From the NCBI GenBank assembly GCA_012521675.1, contig JAAYLU010000115.1, positions 1 through 36,167 on the forward strand: a stretch of 36,167 bases of DNA, read 5' to 3'. Position numbers and translations under genes: made by a program. Positions within the stretch are counted from its first letter, which is position 1; every line of letters starts with the position of its first letter. Below, piece after piece: positions 7,637 to 16,576 of the stretch. This stretch comes from Synergistaceae bacterium (GTDB taxonomy: Bacteria > Synergistota > Synergistia > Synergistales > Aminobacteriaceae). The notes under the pieces are model-generated. The model was not told where the DNA came from. It saw only the letters and a program-made list of their open reading frames with translations, and searched no databases.

Positions 7637-8242
7637 ATGAGGAAGATCGACGACGGCCTTCCCCCCGAGCGGGAGGATGAGGCGCCGTCTCCCTTCATAG
7701 GACGGGTGGGCGGCGTGGGAGACCTGTCGCCCGAAGAGGCCGCCTGCGAGGATGCCGACGCGGCATCCGCGGTCGAGGCTCTTGAGCGAGAGAAACAGGA
7801 GCTGGAGGACGCGCTTGCGAGGGCCAGGGCGGATTTCTTCAACTACAGAAAGAGAGTGGAGAGGGACAGGCTGAAGGAGCGAGCCATGATCGCGGAGGAC
7901 AACGTATTCAGCTTCCTCCCGGTCCTCGACAATTTGGATCGAGCTCTGGCGGTGAATCCGAAGTCCGAGGGAAGAAGCATCCTCAAGGGTGTGGAGATGG
8001 TGCGCAAGCAGTTTCTCAATGTGCTTGAGTCCCTCGGGGTGACACAGATCCCGACCGACGGGGTCCCCTTTTCCCCCGAGTGCCACGAGGCCGTCACGGC
8101 CGTCCCTACGGACGACCCGAAGATGAACGGCATCGTCGTGGAGGAGGTCATGACCGGCTTCAGAAGCAAGGATCGCGTGCTGCGCGCCGCGAAGGTGAGG
8201 GTGGCATCGTTCGCGCAGGACGACGAGGACGAGCCGGAATAA
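7637..8242 (+). CDS. grpE: GrpE, nucleotide exchange factor for DnaK
   Basis: 201 residues from ATG 7637, with AAAGGAG 8 bases upstream. An acidic, disordered N-terminus leads to a long coiled coil (about residues 35-75, ALEREKQELEDALARARADF then NYRKR) that mediates dimerisation. The C-terminal beta domain has FSPECHEAV and the GFRSKDRVLRAAKVRV ending. GrpE releases ADP from DnaK; it may also serve the second Hsp70 encoded downstream, but that is untested. Confidence 0.97.
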   Translation: MRKIDDGLPPEREDEAPSPFIGRVGGVGDLSPEEAACEDADAASAVEALEREKQELEDALARARADFFNYRKRVERDRLKERAMIAEDNVFSFLPVLDNLDRALAVNPKSEGRSILKGVEMVRKQFLNVLESLGVTQIPTDGVPFSPECHEAVTAVPTDDPKMNGIVVEEVMTGFRSKDRVLRAAKVRVASFAQDDEDEPE

Positions 8243-8317
8243 CTATAAACACTCGCGGCGTTTCAGCCGCTGAACATTCACGGGCTTTCGCTCGATCCAA
8301 CTACGAGGTGAGACAGT

Positions 8318-10147
8318 ATGTCAAAAGTTGTGGGTATTGATCTGGGAACGACAAACAGCTGCATAGCCGTCCAGGAGGGGGACGTCACGACGATAATCCC
8401 CAGCTCCGAGGGCTCAAGGACGATGCCGTCCGTCGTGGCTTTCACCAAGGAGGGTGAACGTCTCGTCGGGCAGCTTGCGAAGAGGCAGGCCATCGTCAAC
8501 GGCGACCGGACGGTGATGTCGATAAAGCGCGAGATGGGCACGGATCACAGGGTGACGATAGACGGCAAGAAGTACACGCCGCAGGAGATCTCGTCGATGA
8601 TCCTGCAGAAGATGAAGAGAGATGCGGAGGACTACCTCGGCGAGCCGGTGACCAAGGCGGTCATCACGACTCCCGCCTACTTCACCGACGCCCAGCGCCA
8701 GGCGACGAAGGACGCCGGGGCCATAGCCGGGCTGGAGGTGCTTCGCATAATCAACGAGCCGACCGCCGCCTGCCTCGCCTACGGCGAGAATAAGCAGGGA
8801 GAGCACAAGATCCTCGTCTTCGACTTGGGGGGAGGCACATTCGACGTGTCCATCCTCGACGTGGGCGAGGGGGTCTTCGAGGTCCTGGCCACCGCGGGCG
8901 ACAACCGTCTTGGCGGCGACGACTGGGACATGAGGATAGTCGACTGGATAGTGGACCAGTTCAAGAAGTCCGACGGTATAGATCTCAAGAACGACAGGAT
9001 GGCGCTGCAGAGGCTTCGCGAGGCGGCGGAGAAGGCGAAGGTGGAGCTCTCCTCAATGCCCGAGACCACCATCTCCCTGCCGTTTATAACGGCCGACTCG
9101 ACCGGGCCCAAGCACCTAGAGATCGGCCTGTCGCGCGCCAAGTTCGAGGAGATGACGACCGACCTGCTGGAGAGGACGGCCAAGCCGGCCCGCCAGGCGC
9201 TCCAGGACTCCGGCCTCTCCGCGGCCGAGATCGACAAGATCCTGCTCGTCGGCGGCTCCACCAGGATGCCGATGGTGCAGAAGAAGATAAAGGAGCTGCT
9301 CGGCAAGGAGCCGACCAAGGGGATCAACCCGGACGAGTGCGTGGCGGCCGGAGCGGCGATCCAGGGGGCGATCCTGGCGGGCGACCACAAGGACATAGTT
9401 CTGGTCGACGTCACGCCTCTCTCGCTGGGGCTCGAGACCCTGGGCGGGGTCTTCACCAAGATCATCGAGCGAAACACCGCCATACCGGTCTCCAAGAGCC
9501 AGGTTTTCACCACCGCCGCCAACAGCCAGACCCAGGTGGAGATAGTCGTTCTGCAGGGTGAGAGGGCGATGGCGGCGGACAACGTCAGGCTGGGCAAGTT
9601 TGTCCTCGACGGAATTCCCCCCGCACCGCGCGGCATTCCCCAGATAGAGGTCTCCTTCAACATAGACGTCAACGGCATCCTGAACGTCAACGCCAAGGAC
9701 AAGGGCACGGGCAAGGCCCAGAACATCTCCATCCACTCGTCCAACCTCTCGAAGGAGGACATAGAGAGGATGAAGAACCAGGCCGATGAGTTCGAGGAGG
9801 AGGACAAAAAGAAGCGCGAGATGGCCGAGGCAAAGAACGAGGCCGACAGCGCGGCCTACGCGGCCGAGCGTCTCATCGCGGAGAACGGAGACAAGATGAC
9901 GCCGGAGGAGAAGGGTAATATCAACTCCGGGCTCGACGAGCTCAGGCGTCTGCTTGCGGGCGAGGACATAGAGGCGATACGCTCCGCCAAGGATGCGTTG
10001 GAGAGGTCGATGCAGGAGTTCTCTACCAGGCTCTACTCCCAGGCCCAGCAGGAGGATTCGCAGGACGCCCGGGATCCGAGCGGCCCGCATGACGATTCGG
10101 ACGGCGAGACAGTGGACGCGGAGTTCACCGACCAGGGGCAGGCGTAG
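8318..10147 (+). CDS. dnaK: Molecular chaperone DnaK (Hsp70)
   Basis: A full-length Hsp70 of 609 residues, ATG 8318 with GAGGTGA upstream. The nucleotide-binding domain shows [10 protein letters not shown] (residues 6-15), [23 protein letters not shown] and [12 protein letters not shown]. The [14 protein letters not shown] linker leads into the substrate-binding beta domain. The helical lid follows, ending in a charged tail of Asp, Ser and Gln residues. It refolds and protects proteins with DnaJ and GrpE in the cytoplasm. It lies in the canonical order after grpE and 13 bases before dnaJ. Confidence 0.99.
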   Translation: MSKVVGIDLGTTNSCIAVQEGDVTTIIPSSEGSRTMPSVVAFTKEGERLVGQLAKRQAIVNGDRTVMSIKREMGTDHRVTIDGKKYTPQEISSMILQKMKRDAEDYLGEPVTKAVITTPAYFTDAQRQATKDAGAIAGLEVLRIINEPTAACLAYGENKQGEHKILVFDLGGGTFDVSILDVGEGVFEVLATAGDNRLGGDDWDMRIVDWIVDQFKKSDGIDLKNDRMALQRLREAAEKAKVELSSMPETTISLPFITADSTGPKHLEIGLSRAKFEEMTTDLLERTAKPARQALQDSGLSAAEIDKILLVGGSTRMPMVQKKIKELLGKEPTKGINPDECVAAGAAIQGAILAGDHKDIVLVDVTPLSLGLETLGGVFTKIIERNTAIPVSKSQVFTTAANSQTQVEIVVLQGERAMAADNVRLGKFVLDGIPPAPRGIPQIEVSFNIDVNGILNVNAKDKGTGKAQNISIHSSNLSKEDIERMKNQADEFEEEDKKKREMAEAKNEADSAAYAAERLIAENGDKMTPEEKGNINSGLDELRRLLAGEDIEAIRSAKDALERSMQEFSTRLYSQAQQEDSQDARDPSGPHDDSDGETVDAEFTDQGQA

Positions 10148-10160
10148 GAGGTGACCTCGC

Positions 10161-11303
10161 ATGAACGGCGGAGGCACGGAAGACCTCTATAAAGTGCTCG
10201 GAGTTCCTCGCGACGCCTCCGCAGCGGACATCAAGAAGGCCTACAGGCAGCTGGTGCGCAAGTACCACCCGGACGCGAACCCTGGCGACAAGGAGGCCGA
10301 GGAGCGCTTCAAGAGGATAAACCAGGCGTACGAAGTGCTGAGCGACTCGAACAAGCGCAGCCAATACGACCAGTTCGGAACGGTCGGCGACATGCCCGGC
10401 GGAGGCAGCCCGTTCGAGGGCTTCAGCGGCATGGGGGACATCTTCGGCGACATATTCGACAGTGTCTTCGGCGGACTTGGGGGGCGCAGGAGGCCCTCGC
10501 CGGACGCCCCGCGCAGGGGGGCCGACCTTGAGATGGGCGTGGAGGTAACACTGCTGGAGGCCGCCACCGGGGCGGTTAAGGAGTTCCTGGTGCCGCGCCT
10601 CGACTCCTGCGCCGCCTGCGCGGGGACCGGGGCAAAGGCCGGCACATCGCCTGAGACCTGCTCCAGGTGCGGGGGCCGCGGCCAGGTGGAGAGCCGTCAG
10701 CAGACCCCGTTCGGACGCTTCGTGTCGCTCAACACCTGCCCGTCGTGCAACGGAACGGGAAAGATCATCAGGGAGAAGTGCCCCGACTGCGCCGGCCTCG
10801 GCAGGGTCAGAAAGCAGCACAAGGTCGAGGTAAAAATACCGCCAGGGGTGGACACTGGTACAAGGCTCCGCATCGGCGGGGAGGGGGAGCCGGGGGTCAA
10901 CGGAGGCCCGTTCGGCGACCTCTATCTGGCCGTCACCGTGCAGGACCACCCGGACTTCAAGAGAGAAGGGGGCGACCTCCACACGAGGGTGGCCGTCACC
11001 TTCCCGCAGGCCGCCCTTGGCTGCACAGTCAAGATCCCTACCCTGTACGGGGAGGAGGAACAGCTGGACATCCCAGCGGGTACTCAGCCGGGCAAGGTCT
11101 TCACCGTACGTGGAGAGGGAGTCCCGCGACTTCGCGGCCCCAGGGGAAAGGGCGACCTCTTCGCTCATGTGATGGTCGATGTGCCCACCAAGCTTTCGGA
11201 CAAAGAGCGCGCTCTTCTGGAGGAGCTCGCTCGCGAGATGAAGGTGGAGGTCGAGGACACGGGGGGCTTCGGCAAGTTCTTCAGAAACCTGTTCGACGGG
11301 TAG
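10161..11303 (+). CDS. dnaJ: Chaperone DnaJ (Hsp40)
   Basis: A 380-residue class A J-protein, ATG 10161 behind TAGGAGGTGA. It has an N-terminal J domain with HPD at residues 36-38, a Gly/Phe-rich region (about 75-105), and four zinc-binding repeats of the CxxCxGxG type: [24 protein letters not shown] and CPDCAGLG. Two C-terminal beta-sandwich domains and a dimerisation tail follow. It stimulates DnaK ATPase and delivers clients. It is the last gene of the CIRCE operon, followed by an intrinsic terminator. Confidence 0.99.
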   Translation: MNGGGTEDLYKVLGVPRDASAADIKKAYRQLVRKYHPDANPGDKEAEERFKRINQAYEVLSDSNKRSQYDQFGTVGDMPGGGSPFEGFSGMGDIFGDIFDSVFGGLGGRRRPSPDAPRRGADLEMGVEVTLLEAATGAVKEFLVPRLDSCAACAGTGAKAGTSPETCSRCGGRGQVESRQQTPFGRFVSLNTCPSCNGTGKIIREKCPDCAGLGRVRKQHKVEVKIPPGVDTGTRLRIGGEGEPGVNGGPFGDLYLAVTVQDHPDFKREGGDLHTRVAVTFPQAALGCTVKIPTLYGEEEQLDIPAGTQPGKVFTVRGEGVPRLRGPRGKGDLFAHVMVDVPTKLSDKERALLEELAREMKVEVEDTGGFGKFFRNLFDG

Positions 11304-11319
11304 AAATGCGGTTTTAGCC

Positions 11320-11349
11320 TTGAAAGAACCCTGTTTCTTCTGTTAAACT
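11320..11349 (+). promoter_or_regulatory. Possible promoter upstream of prmA
   Basis: TTGAAA (11320-11325), 18 bases, TAAACT (11344-11349). It lies between the dnaJ stop and the terminator hairpin, so transcripts from it would have to pass that hairpin before prmA. The match to consensus is moderate. Confidence 0.4.
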
Positions 11350-11365
11350 CTCATAAGCTGGAGAA

Positions 11366-11397
11366 GGGAGGCCTCGCCGGCCTCCCAATTTTTTTCT
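11366..11397 (+). terminator. Intrinsic terminator after dnaJ, just upstream of prmA
   Basis: A perfect 8-bp stem, GGGAGGCC (11366-11373) with GGCCTCCC (11379-11386), and a 5-base loop, followed by AATTTTTTT. The prmA ribosome binding site begins only a few bases after the T-run, so the hairpin may act as an attenuator for prmA as well as ending the dnaK operon. Confidence 0.85.
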
Positions 11398-11413
11398 TCC
11401 GGAGGTATGGGAC

Positions 11414-12283
11414 ATGAACACGGCTTTGGATGGTTTCTGGTGGTATGTCACTCTGGAAGGGCGTCCGGGGAGCGAGGAGGTACTTGCCTCCCTGGCCGAG
11501 ATGTCCGGCAGCATCGGCTCGGAGGAGATGTCGAGGGACGCCTCCCAGCTTTTGAGGGCCTATTTCAGATCCTCGCAGGACCTGGGCTTTTGGCTGGAGC
11601 GGCTGGGCGGCGCGCTGGAGCCCTGGCCCGAGGTCAGAATAGCGGACATGGGCAAGATAGAGAACAGGCAGTGGCACACCGAGTGGAAGGAGGCCTTCCC
11701 TCCCCTTGCAGTGGGGGAGGGGCTGGTGGTGCTGGCCCCCTGGCACAGGGGAAGCGAACCGAAGGAGAGATTGCCTCTCTACATCTATCCCGGCTCGGCC
11801 TTCGGAACCGGGTATCACGAGAGCACCCAGATAGTCCTCGCCCTGCTGGAGCGGTCTCACATCAGAGGCGCGGACGCGGCTGACATCGGCGCAGGCTCCG
11901 GGATTCTGTCCATAGCGGCGATCAAGCTGGGCGCGCGTCGCGTCCTGGCAAGGGATCATGACCCGGCGGTCATCTCCGAGATCAGGCACAACCTGGAGCT
12001 GAACGAGATTCCGACGGGTGCAGTCGCGCTGGAGGTGGGAAACCTGCTCGACGGGCTTGAGGGAAAAGTGGACCTCTTGATGGCCAATATCGTGATCGAG
12101 CCCCTGCTCGAAATGCTTCCGTCCGTCCGTGGGCTTTTGAAAAAGAGGGGGAGGGCCCTGTTTTCGGGACTCCTGGTCAAGGAGCGAGATCGCTTCTTGA
12201 AGGCCCTTCAAGAGGCCGGTCTTGAGATGGTCGACGAGATTTCCCTGGGTGACTGGTGGGGGACGACGGTTGAGGCGAATTAG
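11414..12283 (+). CDS. prmA: Ribosomal protein L11 methyltransferase
   Basis: A 289-residue S-adenosylmethionine-dependent methyltransferase, ATG 11414 seven bases after GGAGGT. The C-terminal Rossmann domain has GTGYHESTQ (family GTGxHxTT), the SAM motif DIGAGSGILSIAA, and LLMANIV in place of the usual D-x-x-x-ANI. The N-terminal substrate-recognition domain is divergent but keeps the WWYVTLEG opening and WHTEWKEAFPP. PrmA trimethylates L11 in the ribosomal stalk base. Its position after dnaJ matches the order in many Firmicutes. Confidence 0.92.
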   Translation: MNTALDGFWWYVTLEGRPGSEEVLASLAEMSGSIGSEEMSRDASQLLRAYFRSSQDLGFWLERLGGALEPWPEVRIADMGKIENRQWHTEWKEAFPPLAVGEGLVVLAPWHRGSEPKERLPLYIYPGSAFGTGYHESTQIVLALLERSHIRGADAADIGAGSGILSIAAIKLGARRVLARDHDPAVISEIRHNLELNEIPTGAVALEVGNLLDGLEGKVDLLMANIVIEPLLEMLPSVRGLLKKRGRALFSGLLVKERDRFLKALQEAGLEMVDEISLGDWWGTTVEAN

Positions 12284-13622
12284 CGGTAGACTGGCGGGCA
12301 AACGGGTGAAGGTCGCGACCCTCGGATGCCGCACCAACCAGTACGAGGGCGAGGCGGTAGCCAACTCCCTGGTAAACGAGGGGGCGGTGCTGGCGGAAGG
12401 TCCCGGGTGCGACGTCGCGGTGCTGATGAGCTGCACCGTCACGTCGGTCGCGGACGCAAAGTGCCGCCGGATGGTCAGGCGCTTCAGGCGAGACAACCCG
12501 GCCGCACTCGTAGCCGTGTGCGGCTGCTGGGCGCAGCGCCTGGACGAGGCCGAGGCCAGGGAGCTGGGCATAGATATCCTGCTGGGGAACAGGAAGAAGC
12601 ACATGCTGCCGGAGCTGCTGGCGGACTTTCCCTCGGGCGGGAAGGGCCTGTCGGTGATCCGGGGAGATGTCCTCGAGTGCGATGAGTGGGATCCACTCTT
12701 CCAGTGCAGGCCCCTGCTGCACACCCGGGCCTTTGTGAAGGTGCAGGATGGCTGCGACCAGTTCTGCTCCTACTGCTTGGTGCCGTACGTTCGCGGGCTT
12801 CCCGTCGACCGGGCGCCCGAGGACGTGGTGGAGGAGGTCCGCTCGATAGTCGCCTCCGGATGTGCGGAGGTCGTAGTCACCGGGGTTCACCTGGGACTCT
12901 ACGGGAGGGGCGGGACGTCCCTGGCCGACCTGGTGAGACGCATCGCGTCGGTGGACGGGCTGAAGAGGCTGCGCTTCGGCTCGCTGGAGCCGCCCTGCAT
13001 CGACGAAGAGCTGCTTGATGTCCTCGCAGGGACTCCGCAGTTCCAGCCGCACCTTCACATCCCGGTGCAGAGCGGCAGCGACAGGGTGCTGGATCTGATG
13101 AACCGGGGGTATTCAGCGGACGAGTACGCGAATATTGTCGGACGGGCGCGTTCTGCGCTCGGTGACGACATTCACATAAGCACGGACCTCCTGGTGGGCT
13201 TCCCCGGGGAGGAAGGGAACGACTTCGAGGATTCCCTCGGCCTTCTCTCCGCCTTGCGCATGGGCAAGGTGCACGTCTTCCCCTTCTCGCCGCGCGAGGG
13301 CACCAGGGCCTTCGACATGCCGGGGCAGCTGCCCCGCGCGGAGATCGCCGCTCGGACCAGACGGGCTCTCTCTCTCGGGGAGTCGCTCCTGGGGGAGTTC
13401 GCGGCGAGCCGGGCGGGAAGGGATGTGCGGGTCCTGGTGGAGAGGGCGGCCCCCTCGACCGACCAGGGGAGGCGGACCATCGAGGCGAGAGGGCTTTCGC
13501 CCTGTTTTCTCCGAGTGGAGGGGGAGTGCCCCGATTCCGCCCGAGTGACCCGGGGCGAGGAGTTCTTGTTCGCGATCACCGGCTATTCCGGCGGAGCTCT
13601 GAAAGGGCGGCTGATATCTTGA
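12270..13622 (+). CDS. mtaB: tRNA t6A37 methylthiotransferase MtaB
   Basis: About 450 residues. This radical-SAM enzyme adds the 2-methylthio group to t6A at position 37 of tRNAs reading ANN codons. The N-terminal UPF0004 domain has TLGCRTNQYEGEA and further cysteines in MSCTVTSVAD and VCGCWAQR for the auxiliary cluster. The radical-SAM triad CxxxCxxC is Cys162, Cys166 and Cys169; a TRAM-like domain ends the protein. The start is uncertain: TTG 12270 has a GGTGGGGG sequence upstream and overlaps prmA by 14 bases, while GTG 12306 would match the usual family N-terminus. The next gene starts inside its stop codon. Confidence 0.92.
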   Translation: MRRISGRLAGKRVKVATLGCRTNQYEGEAVANSLVNEGAVLAEGPGCDVAVLMSCTVTSVADAKCRRMVRRFRRDNPAALVAVCGCWAQRLDEAEARELGIDILLGNRKKHMLPELLADFPSGGKGLSVIRGDVLECDEWDPLFQCRPLLHTRAFVKVQDGCDQFCSYCLVPYVRGLPVDRAPEDVVEEVRSIVASGCAEVVVTGVHLGLYGRGGTSLADLVRRIASVDGLKRLRFGSLEPPCIDEELLDVLAGTPQFQPHLHIPVQSGSDRVLDLMNRGYSADEYANIVGRARSALGDDIHISTDLLVGFPGEEGNDFEDSLGLLSALRMGKVHVFPFSPREGTRAFDMPGQLPRAEIAARTRRALSLGESLLGEFAASRAGRDVRVLVERAAPSTDQGRRTIEARGLSPCFLRVEGECPDSARVTRGEEFLFAITGYSGGALKGRLIS

Positions 13623-15172
13623 CTTCACCTACTCTTGGAATAGACCTTGGGACCAGGTACGCTCTGTCCGCACTGCCCTTGCCGGGCAAGGGGATCGTTG
13701 TGATCCCAAGCCGCTGGGGCGGCTTCAGGATCCCGTCCGTGACATCGTGGACCCCTTCAGGCTGGCTCGCCGGCGAGGATGCGGTGCGAGCGGAGATGAG
13801 GAGCCCGTCCACGACATGGTGGGACGTTAAGCGCAAGCTTGGCACCCAGTGGAAGGCGAGAGCGGGGCGGGTGGTCTACAAGGCGGAGGAGGTTCTGGCG
13901 CCTCTTATGAACTTGGTCAGGGAGGATGCGGAGGCCTACCTCGGGGAGTTCATTTCCTCCTGCGTGCTGGCAGTGCCCGCCTCTTTCAGCTTCAACGAGA
14001 GAGCGGCGGCCGGCAGGGTCGCCCGCTCAGCGGGCTTTTCAGAGGTCCGGATCATCAACGAGCCGACCGCGGCGGCACTGGCCTTCGGGTTTGAGGGGAA
14101 GTTCCTGATACTCGACTATGGCGCCGGGACGGTGGATATCTCCGTGGTGGAGAGCGAGAACGGAGTGTGGCAGGTCCTTGAGAGCACCGGAACTCCCGCC
14201 TCGGGCGGCAGGGATTTCGATGTCGCCCTCGCGTCCCGCCTTAAAGAAAGATTGAACATCCCCGAGCTGGAGGAGAGTTCCCCCCTCTTCAGGACTCTCC
14301 TGAACGAGGCGGAGGAGCTGAAGGCGATGCTGACCTCGTGCGCCTCCTACGAGTGGAATCCCCCTCCGGGAATCGCGTCCCCGCCGCTTCTCGTCACGCG
14401 CGAGGAGCTGGAGGAGCTGATCTCTCCCTTCATCGAAGGGGTCTGCACCATGGTCCAACGTCTCTGGAGAAGGCACAGGCCGAAGGAGCTTCTCCTTATC
14501 GGAGGCGGAAGCAGGGTTCCAATGCTCAGGCGGATGCTCGAGGAGAAAGTGGCCAGGCCGGGTCATCTGAACCAGTGCCCGGACGAGACGGTCGTGACCG
14601 GCGCGGCCCTCTACGGGGTCATGCCGGAGAAGGGGCGTCTGCTTCTCGACGTCCTGTCCCAGGACCTGGGGATCCTGGCCGCGGACGGCGCCCCTGTGCC
14701 GCTGCTGGAGAGGGGGACCTACCTGCCCGCAAAGGCCGAGAGGCGTTTTCTTAGCGTAGGGGACGGAGCTTTCACCGTGAAGGTGTTCCAGGGTAAAGGC
14801 AGAAAGAAGAGGATAATCGCCTCTGTCAAGACTCAGGAGGCGAAAAAGGGCGAGGAGATGGCACTCTCTTTCTCCGTGGACTCCGACGGGCTGCTGAAAA
14901 TTGATATAATACGCTCCGATGGCAGGATAACCTCCGTGGCGCCCTTGGAACTGGGGGAGGACTCCCGCTCCACCGAGATGGAGGCCACGGAAGAGCTCAA
15001 GGAGCTGGAGAGGCGCTTCGCCCTTCTGTCCGTATCCCTCTCGACCTCCCAGCAGGAGAGAGGCGCCGCGATATTCAGGATGGCGAAGACCTTGGGCGAG
15101 GGGGAGTACTACCTCGAGGCCTTCGAATCGCTGGAGAGGATGATCTCCGAGATGGAGGGGGTTGTTAGTTAG
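13619..15172 (+). CDS. Divergent Hsp70-family protein (second Hsp70, short lid)
   Basis: 517 residues from TTG 13619, which overlaps the mtaB stop (TTGA). The ATPase core is intact at key places: Asp9 and Thr12 in GIDLGTRYA, Lys71 in VKRKLG, Glu148 in INEPTAAALAFG, and Asp166/Thr171 in DYGAGTVDIS. The motifs are altered, however: TTNS becomes TRYA, LGGGT becomes YGAGT, and the adenosine motif is IGGGSRVP. A linker-like LLLDV follows near residue 342, then a beta domain and a shortened helical end, so it is about 90 residues shorter than DnaK. It has the look of a specialised Hsp70 like HscC rather than a housekeeping DnaK. Its partner is probably the J-protein immediately downstream (1-base gap). 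Clients are unknown. Confidence 0.85.
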   Translation: MTSPTLGIDLGTRYALSALPLPGKGIVVIPSRWGGFRIPSVTSWTPSGWLAGEDAVRAEMRSPSTTWWDVKRKLGTQWKARAGRVVYKAEEVLAPLMNLVREDAEAYLGEFISSCVLAVPASFSFNERAAAGRVARSAGFSEVRIINEPTAAALAFGFEGKFLILDYGAGTVDISVVESENGVWQVLESTGTPASGGRDFDVALASRLKERLNIPELEESSPLFRTLLNEAEELKAMLTSCASYEWNPPPGIASPPLLVTREELEELISPFIEGVCTMVQRLWRRHRPKELLLIGGGSRVPMLRRMLEEKVARPGHLNQCPDETVVTGAALYGVMPEKGRLLLDVLSQDLGILAADGAPVPLLERGTYLPAKAERRFLSVGDGAFTVKVFQGKGRKKRIIASVKTQEAKKGEEMALSFSVDSDGLLKIDIIRSDGRITSVAPLELGEDSRSTEMEATEELKELERRFALLSVSLSTSQQERGAAIFRMAKTLGEGEYYLEAFESLERMISEMEGVVS

Positions 15173-15173
15173 C

Positions 15174-16175
15174 ATGGGCGTAACCTTGGAGCTGTTCGAG
15201 TGCTTCGATATACTGGGAGTGCAGCCCGGAGCCCATCTGAAGGAGATTCGCTCGGCCTTCAGGAGGCTCGCCCTCTCCTGCCATCCGGACGTCGCGGGTC
15301 CCGGGTCGGCTAAGGAGTTCGAGACGGTGGCTGCGGCCTACGCCAGGCTCAAGTCCGCCACGCCCACGCAGGTGACCGAGTCGCTTAAGAAGAAAAAGGC
15401 CAAAGCGAAGGGCGCCCGCAGGGGAGCGTCACCCTATTCCAGGGAGTCGTCGCGTGATCGCGGCAGGTCCAGGTCCTCTCGTCGGGAGAAAAAGGCAGGC
15501 GACCGTTCGCAACGGGTGTCCGATCTCATGCTGGAGAGGGCGCTGGTGGACGCCGAGCTATATTTTGCCAGGATCATGGAGAAGGCAGCTCGCAGCACCG
15601 ACGCACCACAGTCGGCTTCACTAGCAGTGCGCCTCCTGAGCGCTCATCCCGCCGTGCGCATGCTGGCGATCGGGGCTCTTATCAAGAGCTCGATCGATGC
15701 GGCCGTTCTCTCGGCCCTGGTAGAGATGGTCAAGCGCTGGCCGCCCGACGATGACGTTATAGAGAGCCTGTTCATGCTGAACTTTTCGAAGGCTCAAAAG
15801 GAAGCGATGTTGTCTGCTCTGAGCGCGAAGATCCCGCTTCTTTCCGAGTGCTCGGCGCTTGCGCTGATGCGCTTTGCGTCCCGCTCCCCGGCAGGCGCCC
15901 TGGTGTACGAGAGGATGCTTTCCCATTCGTCTCACAGGGTGCTCGCCTCCGCTCTGCCGAAATGGCCGAGGAAGGAGCCTCCCGACGACCTGACGCTCAT
16001 AAGGCTTCTGAAGAGGGATGAGGACGTGGTCCTGGTCCCGCTTCTCCGGCTCCTCAGGGCGAGGAGGATCCCCGCCTGGGCCGCGGCCCGGGTGAAGCTC
16101 CTGGCGGAAAAGCACGAGTCGCCCGCTGTGAGAGTTTGGGCGGGGTCTATTGTGCAGGCGCAGAATTTGGTATAG
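15174..16175 (+). CDS. J-domain protein with basic linker and helical-repeat tail
   Basis: 333 residues from ATG 15174 (a TTG at 15162 is possible but directly abuts the GGAGGGGG). The N-terminal J domain (about residues 8-63) keeps HPD at 37-39 and a basic helix II. It is followed by a Lys/Arg/Ser-rich disordered linker (about 72-118) and then about 215 residues of short amphipathic helices resembling HEAT/Armadillo repeats (for example AVRLLSAHPAVRMLAIGAL and the later PAVRVWAGSI). There is no Gly/Phe region or zinc domain, so it is a class C J-protein likely dedicated to the Hsp70 encoded just before it. The basic linker suggests contact with RNA, ribosome or another acidic partner (inference). 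Confidence 0.8.
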   Translation: MGVTLELFECFDILGVQPGAHLKEIRSAFRRLALSCHPDVAGPGSAKEFETVAAAYARLKSATPTQVTESLKKKKAKAKGARRGASPYSRESSRDRGRSRSSRREKKAGDRSQRVSDLMLERALVDAELYFARIMEKAARSTDAPQSASLAVRLLSAHPAVRMLAIGALIKSSIDAAVLSALVEMVKRWPPDDDVIESLFMLNFSKAQKEAMLSALSAKIPLLSECSALALMRFASRSPAGALVYERMLSHSSHRVLASALPKWPRKEPPDDLTLIRLLKRDEDVVLVPLLRLLRARRIPAWAAARVKLLAEKHESPAVRVWAGSIVQAQNLV

Positions 16176-16178
16176 AAT
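16150..16178 (+). promoter_or_regulatory. Promoter for the HIT-rpsU genes
   Basis: TTGTGC (16150-16155), 17 bases, TAGAAT (16173-16178). It lies over the stop of the J-protein gene and about 25 bases before the HIT start. Confidence 0.55.
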
Positions 16179-16203
16179 ACTGACGCGTTGCGAGGTGAGG
16201 GTT

Positions 16204-16545
16204 TTGAGAGAGAAATGCATTTTCTGCGAGATGGCCTCGGGGGAAAGAGAGACGGAGTTTGTATACGAAGATGATTCCGTGTTCGTGATACGCGATATTG
16301 CTCCTCAAGCGCCAGTGCACCTGCTGGTGATTCCCAAGGAGCATATTGTATGTGCTTCCGAGGTTCAAAACCCCAAAGTGTGGTCGGAAGTCCTGGATTG
16401 CGCTGTGAAAACAGCCGATAACCTCGGTCTCGACAAAGAGGGTTACAGGCTTGTGGTGAACTGCGGCGCAAAGGCGGGACAGACGATTCCCCACCTTCAT
16501 ATTCACCTGTTGGCGGGAAGGTTTTTCCGCTGGCCACCAGGTTAG
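16204..16545 (+). CDS. HIT-family nucleotide-binding protein (HinT-like)
   Basis: 113 residues from TTG 16204, six bases after GAGGTG; earlier codons lack family similarity. It has the N-terminal [10 protein letters not shown] segment (Cys5, Cys8) and the histidine triad HLHIHLLAG with His97, His99 and His101, the catalytic AMP-transferring site of HinT hydrolases. Such enzymes cleave adenosine phosphoramidates and related nucleotides in the cytoplasm. Its position just before rpsU is common in Clostridia-like genomes. The codon use looks more A/T-rich than the flanking genes. Confidence 0.93.
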   Translation: MREKCIFCEMASGERETEFVYEDDSVFVIRDIAPQAPVHLLVIPKEHIVCASEVQNPKVWSEVLDCAVKTADNLGLDKEGYRLVVNCGAKAGQTIPHLHIHLLAGRFFRWPPG

Positions 16546-16563
16546 ATGCAGGTGGCAAAGAAA

Positions 16564-16569
16564 GGGGGG
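16564..16569 (+). promoter_or_regulatory. Ribosome binding site deciding the rpsU start
   Basis: GGGGGG at 16564-16569 is one base from ATG 16571 but seven from GTG 16577, and the protein from GTG 16577 starts exactly like other S21 proteins. Confidence 0.7.
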
Positions 16570-16576
16570 AATGTTT

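Noticed and set aside
13526-13618. Longer N-terminus for the second Hsp70
   Set aside because: These codons overlap mtaB in another frame and show no Hsp70 similarity; the family begins right after TTG 13619.
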